64,000 bases of DNA from Streptomyces sp. MMG1121 (GTDB lineage Bacteria; Actinomycetota; Actinomycetes; Streptomycetales; Streptomycetaceae), in the NCBI RefSeq assembly GCF_001280015.1, contig NZ_LGDV01000002.1:106170-170169 (forward strand), given 5' to 3'. How positions within the stretch are numbered: the first letter of the stretch is position 1; each line of letters begins with the position of its first letter. Made by a program: the position numbers and the translations under genes. The notes under the pieces were generated by a model that made no database searches, had not been told where the DNA came from, and saw nothing but the letters and a program-made list of their open reading frames with translations. Below are positions 1 through 8,013 of this stretch, one piece after another.

Positions 1-1
1 C

Positions 2-1981
2 GCCGCGGGGCTCATCCACCGCGACCTCAAGCCGTCGAACGTCCTGGTGGCCGCGGACGGCCCCCGCGTCATCGACTTCGGCATCGCCCGGGCGGTGGAC
101 GGCAACCGGATGACCCAGACGGGAGTCGTGGTCGGCTCGCCCGGCTACATGCCCCCGGAGCAGGCGCTGGGCAAGGACGTCGGCCCGGCGGGCGACGTCT
201 TCTCGCTGGGCGCCGTCCTCGCGTTCGCGGCGACCGGCCGTACCGCCTTCGGCGAGGGAGCCGTCTCGCACGCGGCGCTGCTCTACCAGGTCGTCCACGG
301 CGAACCGGACCTCACCGACACCCCGCGCCCGCTCCTCGGCCTGATCCGTGCGTGTCTGCAGAAGGACCCCGCCGACCGCCCCACCCCTGCCGAGCTGGCC
401 TCCGCCCTGGTCCCGCAGGGCGTCGAGGGCGTCCTGAGCGACTGGCTGCCCTCGGCGGTGGCCTCCACGATCGCCACCCACGCGGCCGGCATCCTGGACC
501 TGGAGGCACCGGAGCCGCAGCCGGGCAGGGCAGCGCCGGGATTCGGCCCGGCACCGGCGATGCCGGGCGCCCAGGGGATGCCTGCGGCGGGACCGGCGGC
601 TGCGGGGTACGGCTACCCGCCCGCGGCCCCCGCACCGGGCTACGGCTCGCCCGCGGCTCCCGCACCGGGCTACGGTCATTCGCCTGCCGGTCCGTCCGTA
701 CCTGCCGCGGGAGCCGGCCCGGAGCCCGCCGCCGTGCGGCTCGGCAGCGCCGGTCCCGAGACCGCCCCGACCCGCCGCCGCGCCCTCTCCCTCGCCCTCG
801 GCGGTGCCGTCGCCGTCGCGGCCGTCGGCGGAGGGACGGCCTGGTGGTTCGGGCGGGGCGGCGGCGCCGGCGGCGTGGGGACCGACGGCAAGCGCCACGA
901 CGGAGCCTCGGCCGAGCCCGCCGCCGACGACTTCACCACCCCGCCGGCCGGCGTCGCCCCGCAGCCCCTGTGGCGCCAGAGTGTGTCGAGCGACGACGTC
1001 AGCATGGAGGTGCCGCTCCTCACCTACGACGGTCTGCTGCTGGTCAGCGGTGATCCGCTGGTGGCGTACGACGTGAAGACGGGGAAGAAGCGCTGGTCCA
1101 AGCCGGACGTCTGCCGTGTCGCCGCCCAGCTGTTCTGCCACGACGGCAAGCTGTTCCTGATGGACGGCGAATACGACGGCATCCTGATCGCCTACGACAT
1201 CAAGACCGGCCAGGAGGTCTGGCGCAGTCGGCTGGACAAGCAGGTGGACATCCAGCGCACGATCGGGATCGACGACGAGAACGTCTACGTCACCCTGTCC
1301 GAGTCCGGCGAATCGAAGAGCGCCACCGAGTACCGCACGGCCATCGCCGCGATCAGCCACACCACGGGGAAGACGGTGTGGCTGCAGAAGCGCGACTGGG
1401 GCACCGACGAGTACGAGGTCCAGGGAGCCGTCTACGGCAAGCGTCTTCTCTACACCGACTCCCGCTACAACCTCACCGTGCGCGACACCGCCACCGGCCG
1501 GCAGCTGTGGACCAAGAAGATCGGGGACAAGTGGAGCTGGATCCCCACGGTCGCGGACGGGCTCGTCTTCCTGCCGGGTGAGCAACTGACGGCCGTGGAC
1601 GTCGAGACGGGCGACACCCGCTGGACCCTGTCCGCCAACGGGCGGCGCAGCTTCTACAACCCGACCGTCATCGACGGTGTGCTCTACGTCGGAGACTTCG
1701 ACCGGGGCGTCTGGGCGGTCGACCTCAAGACACGGAAACGGCTGTGGCTCTGCGACCAGCCCAACAGGGGAGCGCAGACCTTCGTGAAGTCCGGGACGAC
1801 GCTGTACGGGGCCGGTGACGAGCTGGCCGGCGGCGTCGCCGCCATCGACGCCCGTACCGGCAGGATCCGCTGGACCTTCGCCGACACGGACGAAGCCACC
1901 GGCACCTGGCAGATCGCCCTCGCCGGAGACCGGTTGATGGTGGCGAACGGGCCGCAGATCTATGGCATGCCGGCCGTGTGA
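2..1981 (+). CDS. Ser/Thr protein kinase with C-terminal PQQ-type beta-propeller (5' end outside window)
   Basis: Only the C-lobe of the kinase is present, because the gene enters from the left edge in frame 2. The first codons give the catalytic loop HRDLKPSN (visible residues 6-13), followed by the DFG motif (DFGIA) and the P+1 region PGYMPPEQ, all intact, so an active kinase is likely. A Pro/Ala/Gly-rich linker with a repeated APAPGYG unit follows, then one transmembrane helix at about residues 260-282. The last 340 residues contain repeated W- and G-rich YDIKTGQEVW-like blades typical of PQQ/pyrrolo-quinoline beta-propellers, which would lie outside the membrane as a sensor. The ligand cannot be read from sequence. 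At least 659 residues are visible. The prepilin peptidase starts 59 nt downstream. Confidence 0.93.
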   Translation, partial: AAGLIHRDLKPSNVLVAADGPRVIDFGIARAVDGNRMTQTGVVVGSPGYMPPEQALGKDVGPAGDVFSLGAVLAFAATGRTAFGEGAVSHAALLYQVVHGEPDLTDTPRPLLGLIRACLQKDPADRPTPAELASALVPQGVEGVLSDWLPSAVASTIATHAAGILDLEAPEPQPGRAAPGFGPAPAMPGAQGMPAAGPAAAGYGYPPAAPAPGYGSPAAPAPGYGHSPAGPSVPAAGAGPEPAAVRLGSAGPETAPTRRRALSLALGGAVAVAAVGGGTAWWFGRGGGAGGVGTDGKRHDGASAEPAADDFTTPPAGVAPQPLWRQSVSSDDVSMEVPLLTYDGLLLVSGDPLVAYDVKTGKKRWSKPDVCRVAAQLFCHDGKLFLMDGEYDGILIAYDIKTGQEVWRSRLDKQVDIQRTIGIDDENVYVTLSESGESKSATEYRTAIAAISHTTGKTVWLQKRDWGTDEYEVQGAVYGKRLLYTDSRYNLTVRDTATGRQLWTKKIGDKWSWIPTVADGLVFLPGEQLTAVDVETGDTRWTLSANGRRSFYNPTVIDGVLYVGDFDRGVWAVDLKTRKRLWLCDQPNRGAQTFVKSGTTLYGAGDELAGGVAAIDARTGRIRWTFADTDEATGTWQIALAGDRLMVANGPQIYGMPAV

Positions 1982-2040
1982 GGGCGGGAACCTCGGTGGG
2001 CCCGCTGCCCGGCGGCACGGGCTGAAGGGAGGCAGTACGG

Positions 2041-2901
2041 GTGCAGATCGCCCAGATCCGGGTGAGTGACGTGCCGCTGTGGGCCGTCGCCGCGCTGTGG
2101 GGCGCGGCGGCAGGAGGGCTGCTGCCCAGGGCCGCGTACCGCTTCGCCGTCCCGGCGGGGGAGCGCTGGCGAGATCAGTGCTCGCGGGGTCACGCGCTCC
2201 GGGGCTGGCTCGGACCGGCGCGCTGCGGGGAGTGCGCGCGGGGTGGCGCACGAGGTGGCGCGCGGGGTGGTGCACAAGGTGGCGCGCGTCTTTCCGCGCC
2301 GCGGTACGCGGCCGAGTCGTCGCATGCGCGTCCTGCCACGCCGGCCGCCACCGCGACGGCGGCTCCCTCCGGCCCTCTCCTCTCCATCGCCACCGCCCTG
2401 ACCTGCGCCGCCCTCGCCGCCGCCACCGGCACCCGGCCGGAACTCGCGGTCTGGCTGCTGCTCGCGCCCGTCGGGGTACTGCTGGCCGCGATCGACTTCC
2501 GGGTGCAGCGGCTGCCCGACCCGCTGACCCTGCCGCTCGCAGCGGCCGCCCTCGTCCTGCTGTGCCCCGCCGCCTTGCTGCCCGAGCACGCCGGCCACTG
2601 GCTCGGCGCGCTGTACGGAGCCCTGGCGCTCGGCGCCGGCTATTTCGTGCTCTTCCTCGTCAACCCGGCCGGCATGGGCTTCGGCGATGTGAAACTGGCC
2701 GTCGGCATGGGCGCGGTACTCGGCTGGTACGGCTGGTCCACGCTCCTGCTCGGCGCCTTCGCCGGTTTCCTGCTCGGCGCGTTGTACGGCGGTGCGCTCG
2801 TCGTCGCCCGGCGCGCGGGGCGCAGGACGGCGATACCGTTCGGCCCGTTCCTGCTGGCCGGGGCCCTCGCCGGGCTGCTGATCGGCGCGTACGCGGCCTG
2901 A
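2041..2901 (+). CDS. Prepilin peptidase (type IV leader peptidase, A24 family)
   Basis: This membrane aspartic protease would cleave prepilin leader peptides and often N-methylates the new N terminus. The protein has 286 residues and many hydrophobic helices. The first catalytic Asp lies in AAIDFRVQRLPDP (Asp152) and the second in the GFGDVK motif (about residues 214-219), as the family requires. An N-terminal cytoplasmic Cys/His segment ends in RCGEC and resembles the zinc-binding loop of the family. It is followed by an unusual linker of four RGGA-type repeats (about residues 62-80) encoded by near-identical 12-bp units. The GTG start is supported by the ribosome site GGGAGG 9 nt upstream. 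No pilin gene is present here, so its substrates (tad-type pilins or others) must be elsewhere. Confidence 0.9.
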   Translation: MQIAQIRVSDVPLWAVAALWGAAAGGLLPRAAYRFAVPAGERWRDQCSRGHALRGWLGPARCGECARGGARGGARGGAQGGARLSAPRYAAESSHARPATPAATATAAPSGPLLSIATALTCAALAAATGTRPELAVWLLLAPVGVLLAAIDFRVQRLPDPLTLPLAAAALVLLCPAALLPEHAGHWLGALYGALALGAGYFVLFLVNPAGMGFGDVKLAVGMGAVLGWYGWSTLLLGAFAGFLLGALYGGALVVARRAGRRTAIPFGPFLLAGALAGLLIGAYAA

Positions 2902-2973
2902 CGTCTGCCGGGCGGAACGCCTGGCGTAGGCTGGCCCGGTCTGTCCACAACCCTTGACGAAAGGGACGCCCTG

Positions 2974-4173
2974 GTGACCGAGAAGGCCGACCTCCAGTCT
3001 GTCCTCGACCGTGCCGCCGCCGGTGGGCGGATCACTCCCGAAGAGGCCCTCGTCCTCTACCGGGACGCCCCGCTGCACGCGCTGGGCGCCGCCGCCGACG
3101 CCGTACGCCGCCGTAAGTACGCGGGCATCGAGCACATCGCGACGTACATCATCGAGCGCAACATCAACTACACGAACGTGTGCGTCACGGCGTGCAAGTT
3201 CTGCGCCTTCTACGCGGCCCCCAAGGACACCGCCAAGGGCTGGACCCGCGACCTCGACGACATCCTGCGCCGCTGCGCCGAGACCGTCGAGCTGGGCGGC
3301 ACCCAGATCATGTTCCAGGGCGGTCACCACCCGGACTACGGCGTCGAGTACTACGAGAAGCACTTCAAGGCCATCAAGGACGCCTTCCCGCAGCTGGTGA
3401 TCCACTCGCTGGGCGCCTCCGAGGTCGAGCACATGGCCCGGATCAGTGGTGTGTCGGTCGAGGAGGCCATCACCCGGATCCACGAGGCGGGCCTCGACTC
3501 CTTCGCCGGCGCCGGCGCGGAACTGCTCCCCGAGCGCCCCCGCAAGGCCATCGCGCCCCTCAAGGAGAGCGGCGAGCGCTGGCTGGAGATCATGGAGACC
3601 GCGCACAAGCTGGGCGTGGAGTCCACCTCCACCATGCTGATGGGCACCGGCGAGACCAACGCCGAGCGCATCGAGCACCTGCGGATGATCCGGGACGTCC
3701 AGGACCGCACGGGCGGCTTCCGCGCGTTCATCCCGTACACCTACCAGCCCGAGAACAACCATCTGAAGGGCCGTACCCAGGCCACGCTCTTCGAGTACCT
3801 GCGGATGATCGCCATCGCCCGGCTGTTCATGGACAACATCCAGCACATCCAGGGCTCGTGGCTCACCACCGGCAAGGAGGTCGGCCAACTGTCGCTGCAC
3901 TACGGCGCGGACGACCTCGGCTCGATCATGCTGGAGGAGAACGTGGTCTCCTCGGCCGGCGCCAAGCACCGCTCCAACCGCCTGGAGATCATCGACCTGA
4001 TCCGCAAGGCGGGCCGTGTTCCGGCGCAGCGCGCCACGACGTACGAGCACCTCGTCGTGCACGACGACCCGGCGAACGACCCCCTCGACGACCGCGTGGT
4101 CTCCCACATCTCCTCCACGGCCATCGAGGGCGGCACCGCCCACCCCGAGCTGAAGCTGCTGACGTCCAACTGA
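2974..4173 (+). CDS. mqnC: Cyclic dehypoxanthinyl futalosine synthase (radical SAM)
   Basis: This is a menaquinone biosynthesis enzyme of the futalosine route. It closes dehypoxanthinyl futalosine into the cyclic spiro product using S-adenosylmethionine and a [4Fe-4S] cluster. It has 399 residues. The radical SAM motif C70-x3-C74-x2-C77 (CVTACKFC) is intact and is followed by an aromatic residue, as is usual. The GGTQIMFQGG glycine-rich strand and the downstream barrel match the MqnC/MqnE/CofH family. MqnC is preferred over MqnE from the overall sequence, including the N-terminal region and GAGAELLPERPR. The GTG start has AAAGGG about 10 nt upstream. The next gene starts 7 nt after the stop, so the two are probably cotranscribed. 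menG lies 2 kb downstream, consistent with the pathway. Confidence 0.92.
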   Translation: MTEKADLQSVLDRAAAGGRITPEEALVLYRDAPLHALGAAADAVRRRKYAGIEHIATYIIERNINYTNVCVTACKFCAFYAAPKDTAKGWTRDLDDILRRCAETVELGGTQIMFQGGHHPDYGVEYYEKHFKAIKDAFPQLVIHSLGASEVEHMARISGVSVEEAITRIHEAGLDSFAGAGAELLPERPRKAIAPLKESGERWLEIMETAHKLGVESTSTMLMGTGETNAERIEHLRMIRDVQDRTGGFRAFIPYTYQPENNHLKGRTQATLFEYLRMIAIARLFMDNIQHIQGSWLTTGKEVGQLSLHYGADDLGSIMLEENVVSSAGAKHRSNRLEIIDLIRKAGRVPAQRATTYEHLVVHDDPANDPLDDRVVSHISSTAIEGGTAHPELKLLTSN

Positions 4174-4180
4174 CGCCGCC

Positions 4181-4786
4181 GTGCTGACGATTCACGCCGA
4201 CTCCAGGGGCGATGCCGTCGCCGTCGAGGGCGAGCTGGTCGCGGCCGTCGGGTCCCTGGAGGAGCTGGCCGCCGGGTACCCGCACGCGCGCGTGCGTACC
4301 TGGCCCGGCATCCTCACGCCCGGTCTCGTCAACGCCCACGGCACGGAGCTGCTGGAGGAGGCGTACCACCCGGACCCCCGGGAGGCCGACGACCTCGGCA
4401 CGGAGCCGCTGACCGGCGACGCGCTCATCGCGCTCGCGCTGGACGACACCCGCTGGGGCGCGAGCGCCCGGCGTGGGGTGCAGCGGATGCTGGCGCACGG
4501 CACGGTCGCGGCCGCCTGCGATCCCTTGCGCAACCGCGCCGTTCGGGACGCCGTCCAGCGCACCGGACTGGTGGTCACCGGCCGCGCCCGCCGCCCGGCC
4601 GGTATCCCGTCCCTCGACCCGTTCGCCGCCGGGGTCGCGGTGGCGTCCGTGCCCGCACCCGTCCGCGGCTCGGCCGCCCGCTTCGCCGTCTTCGACGTTC
4701 GCGACGAGGCGGAGCTGGCCGAGCGGGGAGCGGGGACGTGCGTGGCGACGGTGCTGGCGGGCCGCTTGGTCTTCCGCCGCCGCTGA
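4181..4786 (+). CDS. Imidazolonepropionase-like / degenerate amidohydrolase-like protein
   Basis: A 201-residue protein starting with GTG 7 nt after mqnC. The N terminus has the small beta domain of amidohydrolases (VEGELVAAVGSLEEL) leading to GILTPGLVNAHG, which is the position of the metal-binding HxH in true enzymes. Here only one His is present, and the later metal ligands and catalytic Asp of the TIM barrel are absent. The C terminus (TVLAGRLVFRR) returns to the beta domain. It therefore looks like an amidohydrolase with most of the catalytic barrel missing, a form I recall as conserved in Streptomyces. Close coupling to mqnC suggests a role in menaquinone synthesis, perhaps structural, but no activity can be assigned. 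Confidence 0.65.
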   Translation: MLTIHADSRGDAVAVEGELVAAVGSLEELAAGYPHARVRTWPGILTPGLVNAHGTELLEEAYHPDPREADDLGTEPLTGDALIALALDDTRWGASARRGVQRMLAHGTVAAACDPLRNRAVRDAVQRTGLVVTGRARRPAGIPSLDPFAAGVAVASVPAPVRGSAARFAVFDVRDEAELAERGAGTCVATVLAGRLVFRRR

Positions 4787-4797
4787 CCCCTCGGGGC

Positions 4798-4834
4798 GCC
4801 GCTTCGGGCGGCTGCGGCGGCCGCCCGAAGCGGC
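4798..4834. terminator. Perfect 15-bp stem hairpin, probable bidirectional terminator
   Basis: Two perfectly complementary 15-nt arms (4798-4812 and 4820-4834) flank a 7-nt loop. It begins 12 bp after the stop of the mqnC-linked gene and ends 6 bp before the stop of the leftward GH18 remnant, so it can end transcripts from both sides. There is no U-tract, as is usual in high-GC actinobacteria. Confidence 0.75.
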
Positions 4835-4839
4835 CTGCC

Positions 4840-5214
4840 TCAGCCGGCGAAAGCCTTGCCGAACGCTCCCGAACTCTGGTGCACCCCGCTGCAGTTGGTC
4901 GCGGCGTCGTCGGACGTGGAGTCGTCGTCCTCGCACTGCCGGTCGCGGAAGGAGGACCACATCGACACCCAGGCGATCTCCTTCTCCTTCGCGAACGTCC
5001 GCACCTGCGCCGCGTCGGAGAGCGTGAACGTCTCCCGGGCCACGTCGTTGACCCCGATCATCGCGGTGAGCGCGATGCCCCGCCACGCGCCCGCGTCAGA
5101 CAGCCCGAAGACCTTCTTCAGCTGGGCGTGCGCGGCCCCGGCGGAGGTGATGGCGTACTCGCCCATGTCCCCGGTGTACGACTCGCCGTAGTTCATGGTC
5201 ATCAGGTTGGGCAC
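4840..5214 (-). pseudogene. GH18 chitinase-like protein, C-terminal remnant
   Basis: About 124 codons are read leftward. The first residues, PNLMTMNYG, match the substrate-binding (V)NLMTMDYG strand of family 18 glycosidases. The rest (GLSDAGAWRGIALTAMIGVND, a helix, then KEKEIAWVSMWSSFRDRQC) fits the end of the TIM barrel of secreted Streptomyces chitinase-like proteins. The catalytic DxxDxDxE segment, signal peptide and promoter are missing. The homology starts at about position 5210, exactly where homology to a rightward acyltransferase also begins, so both genes lost their 5' halves in one event. The GTG at 5212-5214 has no supporting ribosome site. I regard it as a non-functional fragment. 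Confidence 0.75.
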
Positions 5215-6234
5215 TCGCGCTGATCAGGGTCGTCACGTACCACACCTTCGGCTGGGCCTGGTGCGGCATGGCCTTCCCCTCGATGGGCATCATGTTCGCC
5301 CTGGCCGGCACCCTGATGGCCAAGTCCCTGGAACGCCCGGCGCTGAAGGTCGTGCAGAGCAGACTCAGAAGACTCCTGCCGCCCTTCTGGTTCTGGGGCC
5401 TCTTCGTCGTCCTCGCGATGCTGGTCCACGACTGGATGCCCGGCTGGCAGATCGTCTACTGGGTCGTCCCGCTCGGCGATCCCCCGGGCAACGCGTGGGG
5501 CGAGCAGGCCTGGGAGATCCTCTGGTACCTGCGCACGTACCTCTGGTTCGTCCTGCTCTCCCCGGCCCTGCTGTGGATCTTCCGCAGGTCCCGCGTCCCG
5601 GTCCTGCTCCTGTCGCTCGCCCCGATCCTGGTGCTGACCTTCCTCTGGCCGGGCCCGGCGGGCCGCTTCGGCAGCGCCCTGTGGGACCTGTCGACATACC
5701 TCTTCTGCTGGATCCTCGGCTTCGCCCACCGCGACGGCCCGCTCCGGCGGACGAAACCGGCCCCGGCACTCCTGCTCTCCCTCGCGGCGATGGTCTACGG
5801 CGCCTGGTACGCCTTCTCGCACCAGGCCGACTTCGGCACCTACGACCTCGACGAGAACCCCCTCGCGCAGGCCTTCTGGTCGGCCGGCTTCGTCCTGCTG
5901 CTGATGTGGGCGAAGGCGTACTTCCGTATCGACTTCGCCTGGCTGACCCGCTTCCGGCGCCTCGACCGCACGGTGACGATCTTCAACGCGCGCGGTGACG
6001 ATCTACCTCTGGCACGAGATCGCCCTGATCCTCGCCGTCCCGCTGATCGACCGGTTCTGGAACGTGCCCGCCTTCGAGACGTACCTGCCGCTGGACAGCC
6101 AGTGGTTCATGTTCGGCATCGGCTGGATCCTGATCGCCGCATTCGTCCTGGCGTGCGGCTGGGTGGAGGACGTGGCCGCCGGGAAGAAGCCGCGACTGAT
6201 CCCGGGAGGCCCTGCTGCAACAATGGGCGGGTGA
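5211..6234 (+). pseudogene. Acyltransferase family 3 membrane protein, 5'-truncated and frameshifted
   Basis: From about 5211 the frame reads [17 protein letters not shown] and continues through some ten hydrophobic helices typical of the AT3/OafB-type acyltransferases that modify surface glycans. The N terminus (start codon, first helix and catalytic His region) is missing and abuts the GH18 remnant. Near 5988-5996, in a GCGCGCGG run, the frame shifts. The upstream frame ends its homology at TIFNAR and the downstream frame resumes as [17 protein letters not shown], ending at 6234. The shift is explained by loss of 2 nt or gain of 1 nt. The stop overlaps the menG start (GTGA), which suggests the intact ancestor was coupled to menG. 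The frameshift could be a sequencing error; the 5' loss could not be explained that way. Confidence 0.8.
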
Positions 6235-6926
6235 CCCGCGCTTCCCTGAACAAGCAGCCGCACGAAGTCGCCTCGATGTTCGACGACGTGGCGGAACGGT
6301 ACGACCTGACGAACGACGTGCTGTCGCTCGGCCAGGACCGGCGCTGGCGCAAGGAGGTGGCGAAGGCGGTCGACGCGCGCCCCGCGCAGAAGATCCTCGA
6401 CCTCGCGGCCGGTACGGCCACCTCCTCGCTGCCTTTCGCGCAGAGCGGCGCGTACGTCGTCCCCTGCGACTTCTCCGTCGGGATGCTCCGGGCCGGCAAG
6501 AAGAAGCACGCCTGGCTGCCGTTCACGGCCGGGGACGCCACGAAGCTGCCGTTCAAGGACGACACCTTCGACGCCGTGACGATCTCCTTCGGGCTGCGCA
6601 ACGTCCAGGACACGGACGTGGCGCTGCGGGAGATGTACCGGGTGACCCGCCCCGGCGGCCGCGTGGTGATCTGCGAGTTCTCGACCCCGACGTGGACGCC
6701 CTTCCGCACCGTCTACACCGAGTACCTGATGCGGGCCCTGCCGCCGGTCGCGCGTGCGGTGTCCTCCAACCCGGACGCGTACGTCTACCTCGCCGAGTCC
6801 ATCCGCGCCTGGCCCGACCAGCCCGCCCTCGCCGAACGGCTGCGCAAGGCGGGCTGGTCGAAGGTGGCCTGGCGCAACCTCACCGGCGGCGTGGTCGCGC
6901 TGCACCGGGGCTTCAAGGAGAGCTGA
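6231..6926 (+). CDS. menG: Demethylmenaquinone methyltransferase (UbiE/MenG family)
   Basis: This enzyme catalyses the final step of menaquinone synthesis, C-methylation of the naphthoquinone ring using S-adenosylmethionine. The 231-residue protein begins [28 protein letters not shown], the family's N-terminal signature. It has the SAM-binding motif [11 protein letters not shown] (about residues 55-65), the post-I acidic residue (PCDFSVGM), GDATKLPF and the UbiE hallmark FGLRNVQD, followed by [10 protein letters not shown]. The GTG start at 6231 overlaps the stop of the acyltransferase frame. A longer in-frame extension upstream belongs to the broken acyltransferase and is not part of this protein. 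The location 2 kb from mqnC and 5 kb from nuoA supports the assignment. Confidence 0.93.
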   Translation: MTRASLNKQPHEVASMFDDVAERYDLTNDVLSLGQDRRWRKEVAKAVDARPAQKILDLAAGTATSSLPFAQSGAYVVPCDFSVGMLRAGKKKHAWLPFTAGDATKLPFKDDTFDAVTISFGLRNVQDTDVALREMYRVTRPGGRVVICEFSTPTWTPFRTVYTEYLMRALPPVARAVSSNPDAYVYLAESIRAWPDQPALAERLRKAGWSKVAWRNLTGGVVALHRGFKES

Positions 6927-6939
6927 GCCCCGGCAGGGC

Positions 6940-7284
6940 CTAGCGGTCGATCATCTCGAAGGCGTCCCCCGGCTCGCCGAGTTCGCGCCGCACCCCGCCC
7001 GTCGGCGGCCGTGGGATGCGTGGCTCGCGCACGCCCCCGCCGCCCTCGCCCTCACCGAAGTCGAACCACACGTACACCATCGAGTCCGGCGGCACCTCGG
7101 CACCGGGCTGCGGATACTGGCGTACGACGTAGTCGACAACGGTGAGGTGGAAGTCCGGGCGGTCCGGCGCGTTGAGGAACAGGCCCCGCGCCCGGGCCGT
7201 TTCGCGCGCGTCCACGGCCATCAGTCCGACCAGCCGTGGCACACGCACTTCGGGTGTATTGGGTGTTATGCGCACAGATGTCAC
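6940..7284 (-). CDS. PASTA-domain protein
   Basis: A small 114-residue cytoplasmic protein. Residues 13-75 form one PASTA domain: VRVPRLVGLMAVDARETARARGL, then VVDYVVRQYPQPGAEVPPDSMVYVWF, which is the classical pattern of PASTA repeats in penicillin-binding proteins and PknB-type kinases. No signal peptide or transmembrane segment is visible. The C terminus is a Gly/Pro/Arg-rich acidic tail. The GTG start at 7284 has GGGG directly upstream; an internal GTG at residue 4 is an alternative. It converges with menG (14 bp between stops). Its function is unknown. A muropeptide-binding role would require export. Confidence 0.75.
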   Translation of the reverse strand: MTSVRITPNTPEVRVPRLVGLMAVDARETARARGLFLNAPDRPDFHLTVVDYVVRQYPQPGAEVPPDSMVYVWFDFGEGEGGGGVREPRIPRPPTGGVRRELGEPGDAFEMIDR

Positions 7285-7357
7285 CCCCAGCGGTACTGGA
7301 AGGGTAACTCCCGCGCGCTCCAGCCGGAAGGCGCCGGTGTCTTTCCGTAACAGACAA

Positions 7358-7915
7358 CTACTCTGCGTTATCAGGGGTGTCGGGGACGTCGGGGTGGTCG
7401 GAGCGGGGAGCGAGGGTGAGCCGGAAGCAGAGCGCCGACTCGTCCAGTGTCGGGTGCGGATAGCTCTCCGCGGGCTCCATGCCGAGCCGCCGGGCCACCG
7501 CGATCGACCGCTCGTTGCCCGGCCGGACCATCGCCACCACCTCCTTCACCCCGGCCGCCCGCACCCGTCGCAGCGTCTCGCGCGCGGCCGCGGTGACGTA
7601 CCCCTTGCCCCAGTGCGCCCGGCCGAGCCGCCAGCCGATCTCTGTCTCGCCGACCGGGCCCCAGCTCGGGCGCCAGGGCTGGGCGCCGGTGAACCCGATG
7701 ACCTCGCCGGACTCGTCGAGCATCGTCCACAGGCAGAAGCCGCGCTCCGCGTCGTGCCGCCGCTGGCGCGCGGTGAGTTCCTCGTAGACGGACAGGGCCG
7801 CCGGCCTGCCCCCGTAGAACTCCATGACCTCGGGGTGGCCGAAGACCCGGTGCCAGGCGACCGCGTCCTCGTGTGTGGGGACGCGCAGCCGTACCGCGGG
7901 GAGAGGTCGGTTCAC
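7358..7915 (-). CDS. GNAT family N-acetyltransferase (RimJ/RimL type)
   Basis: A 185-residue acetyltransferase of the Acetyltransf_3 group, which modifies protein N termini or small amines. The acetyl-CoA region is seen as IGWRLGRAHWGKGYVTAAARETL (split V/Q-x-x-G-x-G/A variant), followed by AMVRPGNERSIAVARRLGM, the Asn-Ser-x2-Val-x3-Leu-Gly-Met signature of the family. The GTG at 7915 was chosen because AAGGG lies 7 nt upstream and homology begins at RLRVPTHED. An upstream GTG at 7942 would add nine residues but has no ribosome site. It is divergent from the geranylgeranyl-reductase homologue, with a 98-bp shared spacer. Confidence 0.85.
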   Translation of the reverse strand: MNRPLPAVRLRVPTHEDAVAWHRVFGHPEVMEFYGGRPAALSVYEELTARQRRHDAERGFCLWTMLDESGEVIGFTGAQPWRPSWGPVGETEIGWRLGRAHWGKGYVTAAARETLRRVRAAGVKEVVAMVRPGNERSIAVARRLGMEPAESYPHPTLDESALCFRLTLAPRSDHPDVPDTPDNAE

Positions 7916-8013
7916 AGGGCAGCCCTTCAGCCGGGTGATCAATGCTGCTGAATAGACTGCCCATGTCCAGTGCCGGTCGGCACGCAGATTTCCAACCTTG
8001 GGGAGAACCCGCC

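Noticed and set aside
1960-4143. 727-codon open frame on the minus strand opposite the prepilin peptidase and mqnC
   Set aside because: The translation is Gly/Val/Asp/Arg-rich without known motifs, and it is antisense to two well-supported genes. Such long antisense frames are expected at this GC content.
5195-5998. 267-codon alternative frame across the acyltransferase remnant
   Set aside because: It is Arg/Pro/Gly-rich, whereas the other frame gives membrane helices with acyltransferase homology.
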